A program made the position numbers and the translations under genes. Below, in pieces: positions 48,255-60,477 of a DNA stretch of 64,000 bases (its first letter is position 1; every line of letters begins with the position of its first letter). Under the pieces are notes generated by a model. It saw only the letters and a list, made by a program, of their open reading frames with translations, was not told where the DNA came from and did not search any database. Source of the DNA: Gibbula magus (taxonomy: Eukaryota > Mollusca > Gastropoda > Trochida > Trochidae); the NCBI GenBank assembly GCA_936450465.1, contig OW388304.1:8500700-8564699 (forward strand), in the 5' to 3' direction.

Positions 48255-49312
48255 CGTATTTCCTCTAATAGGGCCCCGGGCACTTATTAACATGTTAGGG
48301 CTCTTACCCCCGGCGCTAATTGGAGGCCCGGCTCTTACTTGAGACCCGAAGTGAGGTGAGGTGAGTTGCTTCCAAGAGTATTTCACTTATATCACGGCTG
48401 CTAGTATTATGGCAGGGAGAAAGCCCGCAATGCCATGCGGCAATGCATTGCGGTGAAACCTGCGAGCATCGGCTGGAACTAGCGAACCATGAGTGGTACT
48501 ACGCTGAAATTCAGAGTAGCATTGCACCCAAACCTTACTGCTGTAGAACAGTTATCTACTGCAGACAAAGTTGCCGTGCCCCCGTCGGGATTCGAACCCC
48601 TTTAGACCCGACCCTTATTATATTTGTGTGTTTGACCAATACATGAAACAACCTGTGATACATAAATTCCTCGCGGTTTGACGTAAACTGAATTTAGCAT
48701 GGTAGGTTAACCCTCTTACATTGTAGTGCCTGGGAACATTTCAAAATGCATGATATTTTATTTGGTTCTAAAATAGGTGCTGGTTTATTTTATATATCCT
48801 TAATCGACTTTCATATTGACCCCCAAATGCTTTATATTTCAAATTTATATAAGTTTCGATGAAAACCAAGGAATGTCTCACACATGTATAGTAGCCGACA
48901 ATAATGGCTCTATCTCACGAATGTACTCGTTATAAGACGTAGTAAACACTATAGAAGTAAATCTTCCTATCAACTTAATCAAAGTTTCCAAACTTACGTT
49001 TGACTTAAAGGCTGCAGCAAGCCAAGGGTCATTCTCTGGATCAAGATCACGACTTTTAAAGGTTGTATTTTCGTTATACGGAACTGATTGTTGATAATTT
49101 TCAATTGAATAACACCAATTATTACATTGGACATATATGTGACCCCACCAACAAGATTATGTCCCTTCAAATAGTAATCTATCTAGTCGGGTGTAATCAT
49201 TGCTGAGATATAAACCGTGCCCCTATAAGACGCCCGGCTCTTATTCACCTTTAGGCACGTGTAACCCCCGGCTGCTATTAGAGACCGATTCCTATTTGAG
49301 GCCCGGTCTGTA
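48255..49312. repeat. CCCGG/CTCTTATT repeat interrupted by a SINE and repeat R1
   Basis: Degenerate ~25-30 bp units ('ggcccggctcttacttgag' and similar) occupy 48255-48350 and again 49215-49312, in the same orientation. Between them lie the SINE (48351-48600) and the R1 repeat copy (48745-49165). One reading is that a single array was split by two insertions. The right part abuts the 15-mer inverted-repeat structure. Confidence 0.55.
48351..48600 (-). repeat. tRNA-derived SINE lacking the extreme head
   Basis: 'gtgaggtgag' through 'gtcgggattcgaacccc'. Box B-like sequence is kept but the box A-like part is missing, so the copy is slightly 5'-truncated. Confidence 0.88.
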
Positions 49313-49313
49313 G

Positions 49314-49521
49314 TGCTCCAAATTGTAATAATTGCTCCAAATTGTAATACCTGCTCCAAATTGTAATAAAAACTGCTCCAAATTGTAATACCTGCTCCAA
49401 ATTGTAATAAAAACTGCTCCAAATTGTAATAACCCAATTTTCGAAAAACGTACTGTCAAGCTGCTCCAAATTGTAAAAAAAAGTGCTCCAAATTGTAATA
49501 ACTGCTCCAAATTGTAATAAC
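49314..49521 (-). repeat. Left inverted repeat, tandem TGCTCCAAATTGTAA units
   Basis: Seven or more 15-mers separated by short linkers ('tacc', 'taaaaac'). The linker order is the mirror of that at 55806-56018. Confidence 0.95.
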
Positions 49522-50429
49522 ACAGATAAAGGCGATGTAAGCTTAAATATCTTTAGTTCTGATTATTTGACGATTTTGGTTTTATGGTGATCATTGATTC
49601 GGTGTTCGTTTTGATAATGGTAATTACAATGTTTATGAAGATTGTTATTATCCCCCGTGTTAACGAAATAATAATAATGGATAAGGAAATGACCTCAGTC
49701 CGTCTGTCTGTCCGGAGCAATCATCATATCAAGATGTTCCTTTAGGGGTTGTTAACTTCTTTTGAATTTTATTTTTAGCCATGGAAAAACATCTACATCT
49801 TGATTCCCGAGCAAAATACGAAATGCGTTCTACAATATTGCTTCCGGAACAGAACTTCGATATTTTTAGATAGACAGTATTCTGTTGTGGGAAGTACATT
49901 TCCTTCTGTAGCATGAATTAATAACTAATTAGTGATTTAGGATTTATTATAGCATTAAGCTTCACAATCATTGTTCAATACATATTTCTGTAACAGGTTT
50001 CCACTTATAGTAGACTATGTCTGCTTGTATTGATTTTAAGATTGATTTTGTGTAAACAGTAAGGTAGATATACACGAAAGTTGTATCTATATGCATGTAG
50101 ATGTTGATGTTGATTACGATTTACATATTTAAGTTGACATATACGTATAGATGAAGTTGTAGATGAAGATGTATATGTTAATGTAGACGTAGACGTAGCC
50201 ATGTTAACGTTGAAGGACATGGAGATGTAAAATGTCCTGATTATCAAGCTGAATATGAAGATGTAGAGCTCTGTATATCACGATGTACATGTTCATGTAG
50301 ACGTGGACATGACGGGGATGAATATGTAATTGTTAATGTATAATGGGTACTTAGGTTATGATGCAGATGTAACTGTTGATGTAATGTGGATATTATTATT
50401 AATAAAGAGTGGTTTAGATGTGTAGATGT
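49522..50429. repeat. Left inner segment with GATGTA-rich tract (50075-50425)
   Basis: After about 550 bp of ordinary AT-rich DNA, irregular 'gtagatgttgatgtt' and 'gatgaagatgtatatgtta' hexamer-like runs appear. This is the complementary strand of the TACATC tract at 53480-55775. No gene. Confidence 0.7.
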
Positions 50430-51900
50430 GGATCAAACGGACACAACGCGGAATAAGATCTTTTTGACTTTCATGTTATTATTTATACATTAATGACATT
50501 GCCAAGTTGATGACCGAATGATGTTTTTATATCATTCAAATGTAAAACAAGAACTCATTTTAGTCGCTGTCGGTCTTAATTTCTTTGTGCGAAACGAAAT
50601 GCTGTAGGTATTAAAAAAAACTCTATTGATATCAGATGTACCATTATCACTATCTTCATCATAATACTACAACCAAATTTGGGGTATTAACACTATTTAG
50701 TGCAATTCGGAGCTGTTATTACAATTTGGAGCAGTTATTACAATTTGGAGCAAAGGCTTGCTCCGAATTGTAATAACTGCTCCAAATTGTAATAATGCTC
50801 ATAAATTCAATATCATGTGACCAAAAATAGAAATGCTGTAGGCATTAAAAAAACGTTTATTAATATCAGATGTACCATTGTGACTATCATCATCATAATA
50901 CTACAACCAAATTTTGGGTATTTACACTGTTTAGTGCAATTTGGAGTTGTTATTACAATTTGGAGCAGTTATTACAATTTGGAGCAAAGGCTTGCTCCAA
51001 ATTGTAATAACTGCTCCAAATTGTAATAATGCTCATAAATTCAATATCATGTGACCAAAAATAGAAATGCTGTAGGCATAAACAAAACTTTATTGTTATC
51101 AGAGGTACATGTACCATTGTGACTATCATCATCATAATAATACAACCAAATTTTGGGTATTTACACTGTTTAGTACACTTTGGAGCTGTTATTACAATTT
51201 GATGCAGTTATTACAATTTGGAGCAACGGCTTGCTCCAAATTGTAATATCTGCTCCAAATTATAATAATGCTTGTAAATACAATATCATGTGACCAAAAA
51301 TAGACATGCTGTAGGCATTAAAAAACGTTTATTAATATCAGATGTACCATCATCATAATAATACAACAAAATTTTGGGTATTTACACTGTTGAGTGAAAT
51401 TTGGAGCTGTTATCACAATTTGGAACAGTTATTACAATTTGGAGCAAAAGCTCCATAAATCCAATATCATGTGACCAAAAATATCCAAACGGACAAAATT
51501 CGGAATAAGATCCATTTGACTTACACGTCATTATTTGAAAATTAATGACATTACCAGGTTGATGACCGAATGAATTTTTATGTCATTTAAGTGTAAAAGA
51601 AGAACTCATTTCAGTCGCATTAGGCTTTTATTTGTCTATGCAAAAACCAAAGGCTGTAGGCGTAAATAAATCTGTATTGATATTATATTTACCATTGTCA
51701 TCATCAAAACATTACAACTAGTTTTCAGGTATTTACACTTGTAAATGCTATTTGGAGCTGTTATTACAATTTGGAGCAGTTATTACAATTTGGAGCAAAG
51801 GCTTGCTCCTAATTGTAATACTTGATCAAAATTGTAATCAACAATGTAAATATCTGATATTGTAGTTTGTTTTTGATGACAGTATACATATACGACAATC
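50430..51900. repeat. Tandem ~240 bp units with 15-mer hairpins in a ~1.05 kb super-repeat
   Basis: Each ~240 bp unit (near 50600, 50815, 51055 and 51300) has an inverted pair built of two TTACAATTTGGAGCA copies facing two complements across 'aaggct', then 'caatatcatgtgaccaaaaa' and 'tcagatgtaccat'. The segment starting 'aaacggacacaacgcggaat' at 50433 recurs at 51487 ('aaacggacaaaattcggaat') with its own hairpin region at 51755-51830, so a larger unit of about 1.05 kb is also repeated. Confidence 0.85.
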
Positions 51901-51977
51901 AGGAATATTACACTATCAATCTGCCATGAAACAATAATTAGTAAATTATATAGTGATAAAATAGAACTTATATAATA

Positions 51978-53130
51978 CACTAGTGCTCAAAATAAAGTAT
52001 ACACCTAAAAAAATACGAGTACTTTTTTCAAAATTAAAAAATTATTGATCAACCATACTGGAAATTGTGTCCCACGTATAGACCCATACTTTCTGTGGAA
52101 AAAATGTCGAAAACAATTACGATTCGCAAAAACGTTGGATGAAATCCAAAAATGACATATTCTTGTGTAACACAAACTGCACGTGCAGCCTAAGCGAGAC
52201 GTTAGGGATGCAGTAGTAGGAAAAACATAAGAAGTATGCCACGTTTGAGTCCTGTCGAATTAGAGAGAGCTGTCGAATTTGCCACGCAAGGAGAAAGACA
52301 CACCGCCATTGCCAGAACCTTTGGTTGTACCGGAACTACAATCGTAAAAACTGATACATCGGCTGAGACACACAGGCAGTACATCGGACAAGCCTAGAAG
52401 CGGTCGACCACGTGTCACGACGCCCGCTGAGGATCGACATTTTCGAACGATTCATTTCAGAAATATATTCGCAACGGCGACGTCAACGGCGTCAACGGCA
52501 TTACGTCACCCTATCAGTCGACACACCGTCTACACTCGACTTCGAAGACATGGCATTCGGGCACATCGACCATACCGTGGTATTTATCTGACAGGTCAAA
52601 ATCAACGTTGTAGACTGACGTGGGCCAGGCGGGTTCAACGGTGGCAGAGGTGTGATTGGGCATGTGTGATGTTTTCCGACGAAAGTCGGTATTGCCATTA
52701 CAGAAATGATGGTCGGAAGACTACCAGTGTCCCCTGTCACAGTCCAGCAACTGGAACAATGTCTCCAACAGGAATGGCAAAGAATCACGCCTGACGTCAT
52801 TCGTCGCCTTAAATCATCAATGTGTCGACGTGTTACGGCCTGTATCAACGCCAATGGAGGTCACACTCGTTATTGAGTTCGTTATTGTTGACATTTTGGC
52901 AATGAAAGACACTTTATCCTATATTTTTGAAAGTGTTAATTTACATTAGTACCCCACTTGTCTCTGATTGATCATTAAACCTAATATTCAATATCAAATG
53001 CAATGTATCTGTAACATTTGTTGTAAAAACGAATACTCTATTGAAATTAACAAGATTTAAAAAAATATTTGAATTTGTTTTCATTTGACGCCTGGTTTAA
53101 CAACTGTATACTTTCTTTTGAGCACTAGTG
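51978..53130 (-). mobile_element. Tc1/mariner-type element with intact ends and internally deleted transposase
   Basis: Ends read CACTAGTGCTCAAAATAAAG and, inward from the right, CACTAGTGCTCAAAAGAAAG. TA flanks both sides (51976-51977 and 53131-53132). Total 1153 bp. The transposase reads on the plus strand. Confidence 0.9.
52236..52875 (+). pseudogene. Tc1-like transposase pseudogene, catalytic centre deleted
   Basis: It starts 'MPRLSPVELERAVEFATQGE' (HTH 'HTAIARTFGCTGTTI'). A frameshift follows, then 'KPRSGRPRVTTPAEDRHFRTI' (the GRPR hook) and 'RLRRHGIRAHRPYRGI'. Next comes 'MFSDESRYCHYRNDGR', holding the first catalytic Asp in the FSDES motif. After that the sequence jumps in another frame to the protein end: 'LEQCLQQEWQRITPDVIRRL' and 'ACINANGGHTRY' before TGA. 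The stretch that would carry the second and third acidic residues is missing, so this copy cannot be autonomous. Length is roughly half of a normal ~340-residue transposase. Confidence 0.9.
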
Positions 53131-53479
53131 TATAAATGGGTGACATAGTTTTCTCTTGAAATGAGACTTTCATCTTTCATGTGTATCAACATTTTATTAT
53201 TTAATACATTTTATGTACAACTAGAATCAACTGAACCATAACATCAAGATTAAATCAACACTAACACATACAATGAAATCTCCAATTGGCATATACACTA
53301 AGTCTTGTATCTGAATCTATACCTACGCATACAGTTACGTTTACATAATACATCTACCTCTCAACACAAAACCTTGATCTACGCGTACCTCTGTGTGTAC
53401 CTTTACATCTGTACATCATCATACACATCTACACTTACACCCATATATACATTTAAATGAAGATCTAAATCTGTATTTA

Positions 53480-55775
53480 GATTAAGATACATGTATGCAT
53501 CTAAAACTTTGTCTACCGTTTTTGCTACATATCTATTTACATCTACACCTACATCTTCATCTACATCATCGTCTCGATCTACATCTACATGTTCAATTAC
53601 GTCTAAATCTATAACTTTACGTACATCTGCATCTGCGCCTGAGTTTGTATATGTATCTTCATATACGTCTGCATCATCTCTTATATCTACGTCAACTCTT
53701 ATATCTACATCTATGTCTCTGTAAACGTCTATACCTTCATCTAAATCTAAGTCTAAATCACCATCTACATTTTCAATTTACATCTATATCTACATCTATA
53801 TACACATTTTCGCATACATGTTTACCTACATCTACATCGACATCTTCACCCAGATCTACATCTACACCTACATATCAAGCTATCTCAACCGGTACGTCTA
53901 CAACTGAATTTACACATACAACTGCATTTGCATCTACATCTTCGCATAATCTTTTCCTACATCTGCATCTAAAGCAACACCTATCTATTATTCATTTGTA
54001 ACTCTGTCTACTTCAACATCTATATCTACGATAACTCATGTCAACTCAAATATACATCTACATTATATCTATATCTATTTCTATTTCAACTCTTATATCA
54101 ACATTTACTCTTTCTATATCTTTATCAGCTCTTATATCTACCTCAAATCAACACTTACATCTTCATCTTCATCAACTCTTACATCTACACCTACATCAAC
54201 TCTTACATCTACATCTACTCTTATATCCATATCTCAATCAACTTTTATATGTACATCAATTCTCTCAATATCTGTATCAACTTTTACATTTACACCTACA
54301 TCTCCATCACTGCTTACATCTACATCAATTCTTACCTCTACATCTACATCTACTCTTACATCTACATTTACATCACCTCATACACATAAATCTACATCAA
54401 CTCTTATATCCATATCTCAATTAAGTTTTATATATCCACATCTCATTCAACTCTTACATCAACATCTACATCTACATCAACTCTTACATCTACATCTACA
54501 TCACCGCTTACATCAACATCATCTCTTACATCAACATCTACATCAATTCTTACATTTACATCAACTTTCATATCAACATCTACATCAACTGTCACATCTA
54601 CATCAAATCTTACATGTACATCTACACCAGCCCTTGCATCTACATCTACATCGACTCTTATATCAGAATTTACATCTTTTCATGTAAACCCCACTGCTAC
54701 TACTACTATTTCACACCTACATATTTATTTACAACACCACGAAGATCTACATCTACATCTGTTCATTTACAACTAAATATATTAGCCAACGTCAACCGTT
54801 GCTTCTTAATCTCTATTTATACATACAGTAACACGTACTTCTACATCTACTTATCTAAGCCTTTTATTTCTACATTAAATAATATATTTACATCTATGAC
54901 AACATCTATACCAATATCTACTTCGCAATCATCACCCACATCCTGTTCATTTACGTCTGTATATACACCTACATCTGTGTCTACATCTACATCTACATCA
55001 GTTATTTCTACATATGCATCAACTTATATATCGATATCTATATCAACACTTACAAATTAATTATTCTCAACATGAGATATAACTTCACTCATGTTATTAC
55101 AAGGCATAACCTCTGAATCGGGTTTTGTTGTACACATAAGACTTTTGCCTCATCGTACATATACATCTAGAACAAAATACAACTAAAATTAATATCAACA
55201 ATTACGTCAAGATCACATCTACATTTACACCTACAATAACATATAAAATGGCATATACAATTTATCTGCAACTACAGCTACGCATACATCTATATCTAAG
55301 CATTTACATTCATTTGTATCTACATTTAAATGTTATTAGCTTCACTCATGTTATTACAAGGCATTACCTCTGTATCGGGTTTTGTTGTACACATAAAACC
55401 TTTGTCTTATCGTACATATACATCTAAAAAGATCACATCTACATATCTACATTTAAATGTTATTAGCAGGCTTATATTCGTCTACATCTACATCTACGTC
55501 AACATATACATGTACATCCACATCAAGTCTGTTATCTACATCAAGTTGTCTACCGCTACATCAACAGTTATATCTACATCTATATCAATGCCTATATCTA
55601 TATCTACATCAACGCCTATATTTACATCAACATCATGCTGTACATCAATACATACATCAAGATCGAAATCATCACCTTCATCTACATGTCGATTTACATC
55701 TTATCAACATCTACATAAACTCTTGTATCTTCATCTGTATCAGATCTTCTTTTCATCAACTCTATATATTTTAAT
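53480..55775. repeat. TACATC-rich degenerate hexamer tract
   Basis: Over 2.2 kb of 'catctacatctacatcaact' type sequence with T/C/A only over long runs and very few G. A ~110 bp segment with 'cttcactcatgttattacaa' and 'gggttttgttgtacacat' occurs twice (55085-55165 and 55340-55415). Long frames rich in Ser/Thr/Tyr or Leu/His are by-products of the composition. Confidence 0.93.
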
Positions 55776-55805
55776 TTTCAGCAACACGAGATGTAGCTTC
55801 ACCAT

Positions 55806-56018
55806 AGTTATTACAATTTGGAGCAGTTATTACAATTTGGAGCACTTTTTATTACAATTTGGAGCAGCTGGACAGTATGTTTTACGAAAATCGAGTTATT
55901 ACAATTTGGAGCAGTTTTTATTACAATTTGGAGCAGGTATTACAATTTGGAGCAGTTTTTATTACAATTTGGAGCAGGTATTACAATTTGGAGCATTTAT
56001 TACAATTTGGAGCACAAC
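55806..56018 (+). repeat. Right inverted repeat, tandem TTACAATTTGGAGCA units
   Basis: Eight 15-mers, with linkers in the mirrored order of the left end and the same unique spacer near 55867-55900. Confidence 0.95.
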
Positions 56019-58644
56019 ACGGTCCCTATTACTACAACACATTCATAAGTTGCGCGTATGATTTTGCACATGTTCTCACTTATATGTATCGTTTGTTAAT
56101 TTTACAGTAATGCAGTTAGAAGTACGTAGAGTTGTTTGTATTCAATAGTTGGTTGTCATAGTTTTAAGATATAGTCATGAGCTGAACAATAACTAGCACG
56201 TTTTATTATTAATTTACAAAAATCACAATGAAATCGAACTGTGATCAAGAGTTGAGTTTGAATTAAACTAACATTTATGATTTCACAATATTTCATGAGA
56301 TTGCTTTTGACAATTTGAACGCTAGCTGATTTATTTTTTAATAATATTGATTAATATAAAAATATAAATATAATATTTAAAACAATGCAATCCACGTTAA
56401 TGCACGATAATAAAATATCGATCCATGTTTCGAAATAATTGTTTTAAAATACTGGTATGATATGAATGACATGTTTATTGAAGCGAATTTTACGGATGAT
56501 GTCGGATGATTCCGGTCTGTACGCCGATACAATAAAGCCTAATCCAGGATGGTGGAACCCCAATAGTCAAACACTCCATTAGTTAGACACTATATTATAT
56601 GGATGAGTGAACAAAAAGCACAAAGCTGTTACCAATTTGAAAAGAGAAGCAGTCCAACTCTTTTCACACTTGTTAGACAAAGATGACAAAGATTAGATTT
56701 GATTTTTAGCAGTTTTAAGCACAGTACTAAGTACACAGTTTTACACTCAACCGCAAAAGTAACGCCACAACATTTTCACCAATAAAAAAAACAAAATACC
56801 ACGCCAGAGAAAGTCGATATTAAATGCTTTTGATAGGGACCTGATTGGTAGATATGTAACCGCAATGCCATATATCAGAATATAATACTTTTATTTTTTA
56901 TATATGTTTAAGTACACTTGGGGTGTTAACATCGTTTTTTCAAAATGTGTTTTTACCAGAATGTTTGGCATTTAACTAAAACAAATCATAAAATGTACAA
57001 ATTTACTTGATTGCAATCTGTTTACGGAACACTTCTTATCGCTTTAGATAAGCCAATACCGTAACAATTGAAATTGACAGTTTCATGATTGTGAGTTTGA
57101 AGGTGCATAAGTAAGTAAAGTGTAATCACTCCACTTGAAAGAATGACACTAAATCACATTACAGCAACAAATGTTGATTTTCAATTACACTATATACACT
57201 GTTAAGTAAAATTATCCTGGAATGAGATTTAACTTAGTGCTATACTGGTTTACTTACAATACCGCCATCCAGTAGCCATTTTAAGGCGTTTACATTGAAA
57301 TGGCCGACCGAAGAGAGGTCAGGTCATTTAACTAATGTAATGATACCTACATGTAAACACTCAGATATAAAATCTAAATATTGCACCATGGTGGAAAGGT
57401 CAACCATGCACCATGCGGTCTGAACTCTCAAATTCGCATTATACCTACACATCGACCTGTCACACGGTCGCTCCATTTTCTACCAATAGGGATTTTCTAT
57501 GGATACGGCTTATCAGGTGGTGTAATGAGATGTTATACCCTCTAACGAAACAATATTTTGTATACACATAAATGGCGATTTTGAGGAAAGAAATATACGC
57601 CAAACACGTGTTACAACACCTTTCAGTAGAAGGCGTGTTACTCTTAATTGTTACTAATTTGTATACATATTGCAATTTTGGAGTATTTTGTGATGTTTCG
57701 GTGTACAATAATGATAGAGTTAGTATGATACTATTAGTTTCAAGATATCATGCTCTCGTTTGATAACAATAATCACTTTGACTTTGTTTATTGGCATTAA
57801 CTCTGAAATTTAGTTTTTATTTTACTCAGTAACAGTTCAGTTCTCCATTACCCCAATCAGAAGTTTATGAAATGAACGATTCTTATTTTCACGGGAAAGG
57901 TGTAGAATGTATAGTCATATTTTACGACTTTCAAGTGTACAAAATATTCCAAAAGTGTACAGGTAGGCAGCCCTGCATGTATTTTTTGAGCCAGTGAATG
58001 GTCGCTCATCTGTATTTCCCTGGTTTATACATAGTGTCAAAGGAGCAAATAGGGACTTTCCGTTAAGCAACAAGGCGATACTGATAATTTAATTGTTCCA
58101 TTGCAACAGATTTAATTTATATTCCTTCTTCCTCTTTTCCGCCAACACAATGTCCGCGTCAATCTTTTCGGTCGAAGTGTGAACCAATCCTATTTCAAAT
58201 ATTATTGAAATCGCATGTCCATTGAATAAAACAAGTATTCCACCTTAAAGATAACTAAGTTAAACAACGTTGTTTTCTATTAAATGAAATTATATGGAGG
58301 GCTTGAATTGACCGACACATTGTTGAACAAATCTTCTACAATGTAATGTCTTGTATTTTCTTAACATCGCACAATGTACTTTATGGTTACATTGCAGGAT
58401 ATTAACGTGTTTCCAGTTTTCATTTAGTAGGAGAAAAATAACATAAAACATCCTTCAAATTTGGATACATTCGAAGCACGTGATTGGTGTTGAGAATCAA
58501 GAATAATGTGGTTTTGTAAATAGATTTGTACATGGACTATAAAACTACCGCTATGCTTCCAACAGTTATTCCCTGAAGAAGCCTCGCAACAAGAAGCAGA
58601 AATATGCATATTGGAATATTGGAATATAAAGTATTGATTATGAA

Positions 58645-58680
<36 letters not shown>

Positions 58681-58719
58681 TAACCGAAATGAAAACAACA
58701 AATTATAAAATTTCAAACT
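56019..58719. other. No gene recognised; microsatellite and small repeat scraps
   Basis: AT-rich. 56746-56790 ('ccgcaaaagtaacgccac') resembles a Tc1/mariner terminal repeat without a partner. 57515-57550 ('gtgtaatgagatgttatacc') recurs at 60736. The text near 58575-58625 recalls a Penelope-type 3' end ('ctgaagaagcc', 'gaaatatgcatattgg'). A (TA)n microsatellite occupies 58649-58675. No coding exon was found. Confidence 0.35.
58649..58675. repeat. (TA)n microsatellite
   Basis: Uninterrupted TA dinucleotides, about 13 copies. Confidence 0.95.
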
Positions 58720-60355
58720 TTTAATGGGTAGGGTTGGCGGTGTCATTTGAAACATTTATTGTCATCGTCCTGTTCGTCTGTAAATAATCATTTCGTTTCC
58801 GGCGCAAAACTCGAACTCCACCGTTCTGAATCTGTGCATATGTAGTACCCACTAACTAAACGGCTGCCTTTTGATATTTTCAGATTTCTCTTAAAATGTG
58901 TTTCGTTTCAATAGAAACACGTTTGATTTGGACTTTGTTTAGGGATAGATACGTTTCCGGAGCAGAACTCTAAAACCCTTCATTTCATGAAACGTTACAC
59001 GTGTACTACCCACTAACTGGTATAAATGATATGACTTATCCCCCCGGGCCAACATAAGTTGAATAATACGTTTTTGCAGTATATAGTTAAACTGTAAGGT
59101 ATTTTTGCTCGTAAAAACAGGTGTCTCCTCCTGTCCCCAATTCAGTTCAAGTTAATACCTTTCTAAAAGACAGATGTAAAAAATGTGGCCATGGAAACAT
59201 AATTTTTGTTTAAACAGTTTAAAAAGTTCTAACCGCCAAAACGCACATCTACATGATATGAGGAGGTAGTATACAAAATTTAGTGAGAATTGGTCAATCA
59301 TTTTTAAAGAAAAGAAACTCTACTCTTCCAATAAAAGGGTCAAAATTGTTGCCATGGAAACAGAACAAAAATATTTTGAAAAAAGTTCAAACCCCAAAAG
59401 GCACATCTTCAAGATATGGGGAGGCAGTACACCAAATATAATGAGGTATGGTCATATAGTGTTACAGATCTGCTCCGGAAACAAACCCTTCCCTTCAAAT
59501 AGACAAAGTTCAAAGTGTTATCATGTAAACAATAATAAGAAAAATAATAAAAGAATAAAAATTGATTGAGATATGCAAGAGGTATTTAAGAAGTTGTAGA
59601 GATGAAGGAAAACCCAAGACAAATGGATAGTCAAACTTCTTTATTGCAATGAATGCCTTCATTGCAATAAAGAGGTGAGGTGAGTTAGGGTTTAACACCG
59701 CTTTTCAAGAGCTTTTGGCAAGGAGAAAGCCCGCAACGCCATGTGGCTATGTAGTGCGGTGAAACCTGCGAGCACCGGCTGGAACTAGCGAACCATGGGT
59801 GGTACTATGCTGAAATTCAGTATAGCATTGCACCCAAACCTAACTGCGTGTAGAACAGTTCTCTACTGCACACAAAGTTGCCGTGCCCCTGGCGGGATTC
59901 GAACCCCAGACCCCGAACGCGCTAACCACTGCGCTACCCCGCCCCATTGCAATAAAGAAGTTAACTTTCCATATATCTTGGTTTTTCTTCATAATCAATG
60001 TAGACAAATAATTCAAAAAAATTGCATAAATATGCAAATTAGGTCATATATTATTACATCATCTATTGAATATATTAAAAGTGTAAAAAGTGTAAAATAA
60101 CCGTTGGGAGAAGTAGAAGTAGTTTTTTGAAAAAAACTTAACAAGACTATGTTATTTAAGTCACAGTTGATAAAGTTCTTCAAAAGGCCAAACATGTATG
60201 TCCAGTGAATGTATATGTTGAATATTAAAGAGCTTCTGACAACCAGTGTTGAAGAAATCCAGTGATCTTTAATGCTCGGACAGACAGACCGACAGATGGA
60301 TGGACGGACGGACTGAACGCTATATACTTAACCACTTCGTAGGTGAGGGTATAAT
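58720..60355 (-). repeat. Dispersed repeat X, copy 2, interrupted by a SINE
   Basis: The right end ('gacggacggactgaacgcta' ... 'gtgagggtata') is the inverse of the head seen at 2610. Internal units repeat about 160 bp apart: 'gccatggaaaca' ... 'aggcacatctt' at 59190 and 59350. 'cgtttccggagcagaactc' near 58958 recalls 'cgtttccggagcatatct' near 2811. A SINE (59673-59944) is inserted within it. Confidence 0.55.
59673..59944 (-). repeat. Full-length tRNA-derived SINE with target-site duplication
   Basis: The best copy in the window. On the minus strand the head reads GGGGTAGCGCAGTGGTTAGC (box A type), then GGGGTTCGAATCCCGCC (box B type), followed by a family-specific body and a CTCACCTC tail. 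It is flanked by a direct repeat of about 13 bp, 'cattgcaataaag' (59660-59672 and 59945-59957). These are the marks of LINE-driven retrotransposition from a Pol III transcript. Confidence 0.95.
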
Positions 60356-60477
60356 ACGGTTATACTCACTACGAAACATTAAATCAAAGAAGCCAATTCC
60401 ATTTTTTTACTTCATTTTGAAAGAAAATGACATAAAATATAATACATTTTTGGAGGGTAGAACATTCACTTACCCGT

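Larger units (their letters stand above)
49314..56018. mobile_element. 6.7 kb foldback-like structure bounded by inverted repeats of tandem 15-mers
   Basis: The left end (49314-49521) and right end (55806-56018) are reverse complements of each other. Each is made of seven to eight copies of TTACAATTTGGAGCA (or complement) with the same spacers in mirrored order, including one unique 34 bp spacer ('gacagtacgtttttcgaaaa' type). Inward come a GATGTA-rich tract on the left and a much longer TACATC-rich tract on the right, which are complementary. In between lie hairpin-bearing tandem repeats and a nested Tc1-like element. I see no transposase or other gene belonging to the structure itself, and no clear target duplication. 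Long inverted repeats made of short tandem units are the hallmark of foldback elements. Confidence 0.7.

Noticed and set aside
53491..55774. Ser/Thr- and His/Leu-rich open frames
   Set aside because: They arise from the TACATC tract, where most frames avoid stops because of composition.
56746..56790. Single Tc1/mariner-like terminal repeat
   Set aside because: No matching inverted partner or TA-bounded element could be found within a few kilobases.
58540..58625. Second Penelope-like 3' end
   Set aside because: Resemblance limited to 'ctgaagaagcc' and 'aaatatgcatattgg' without coding support.
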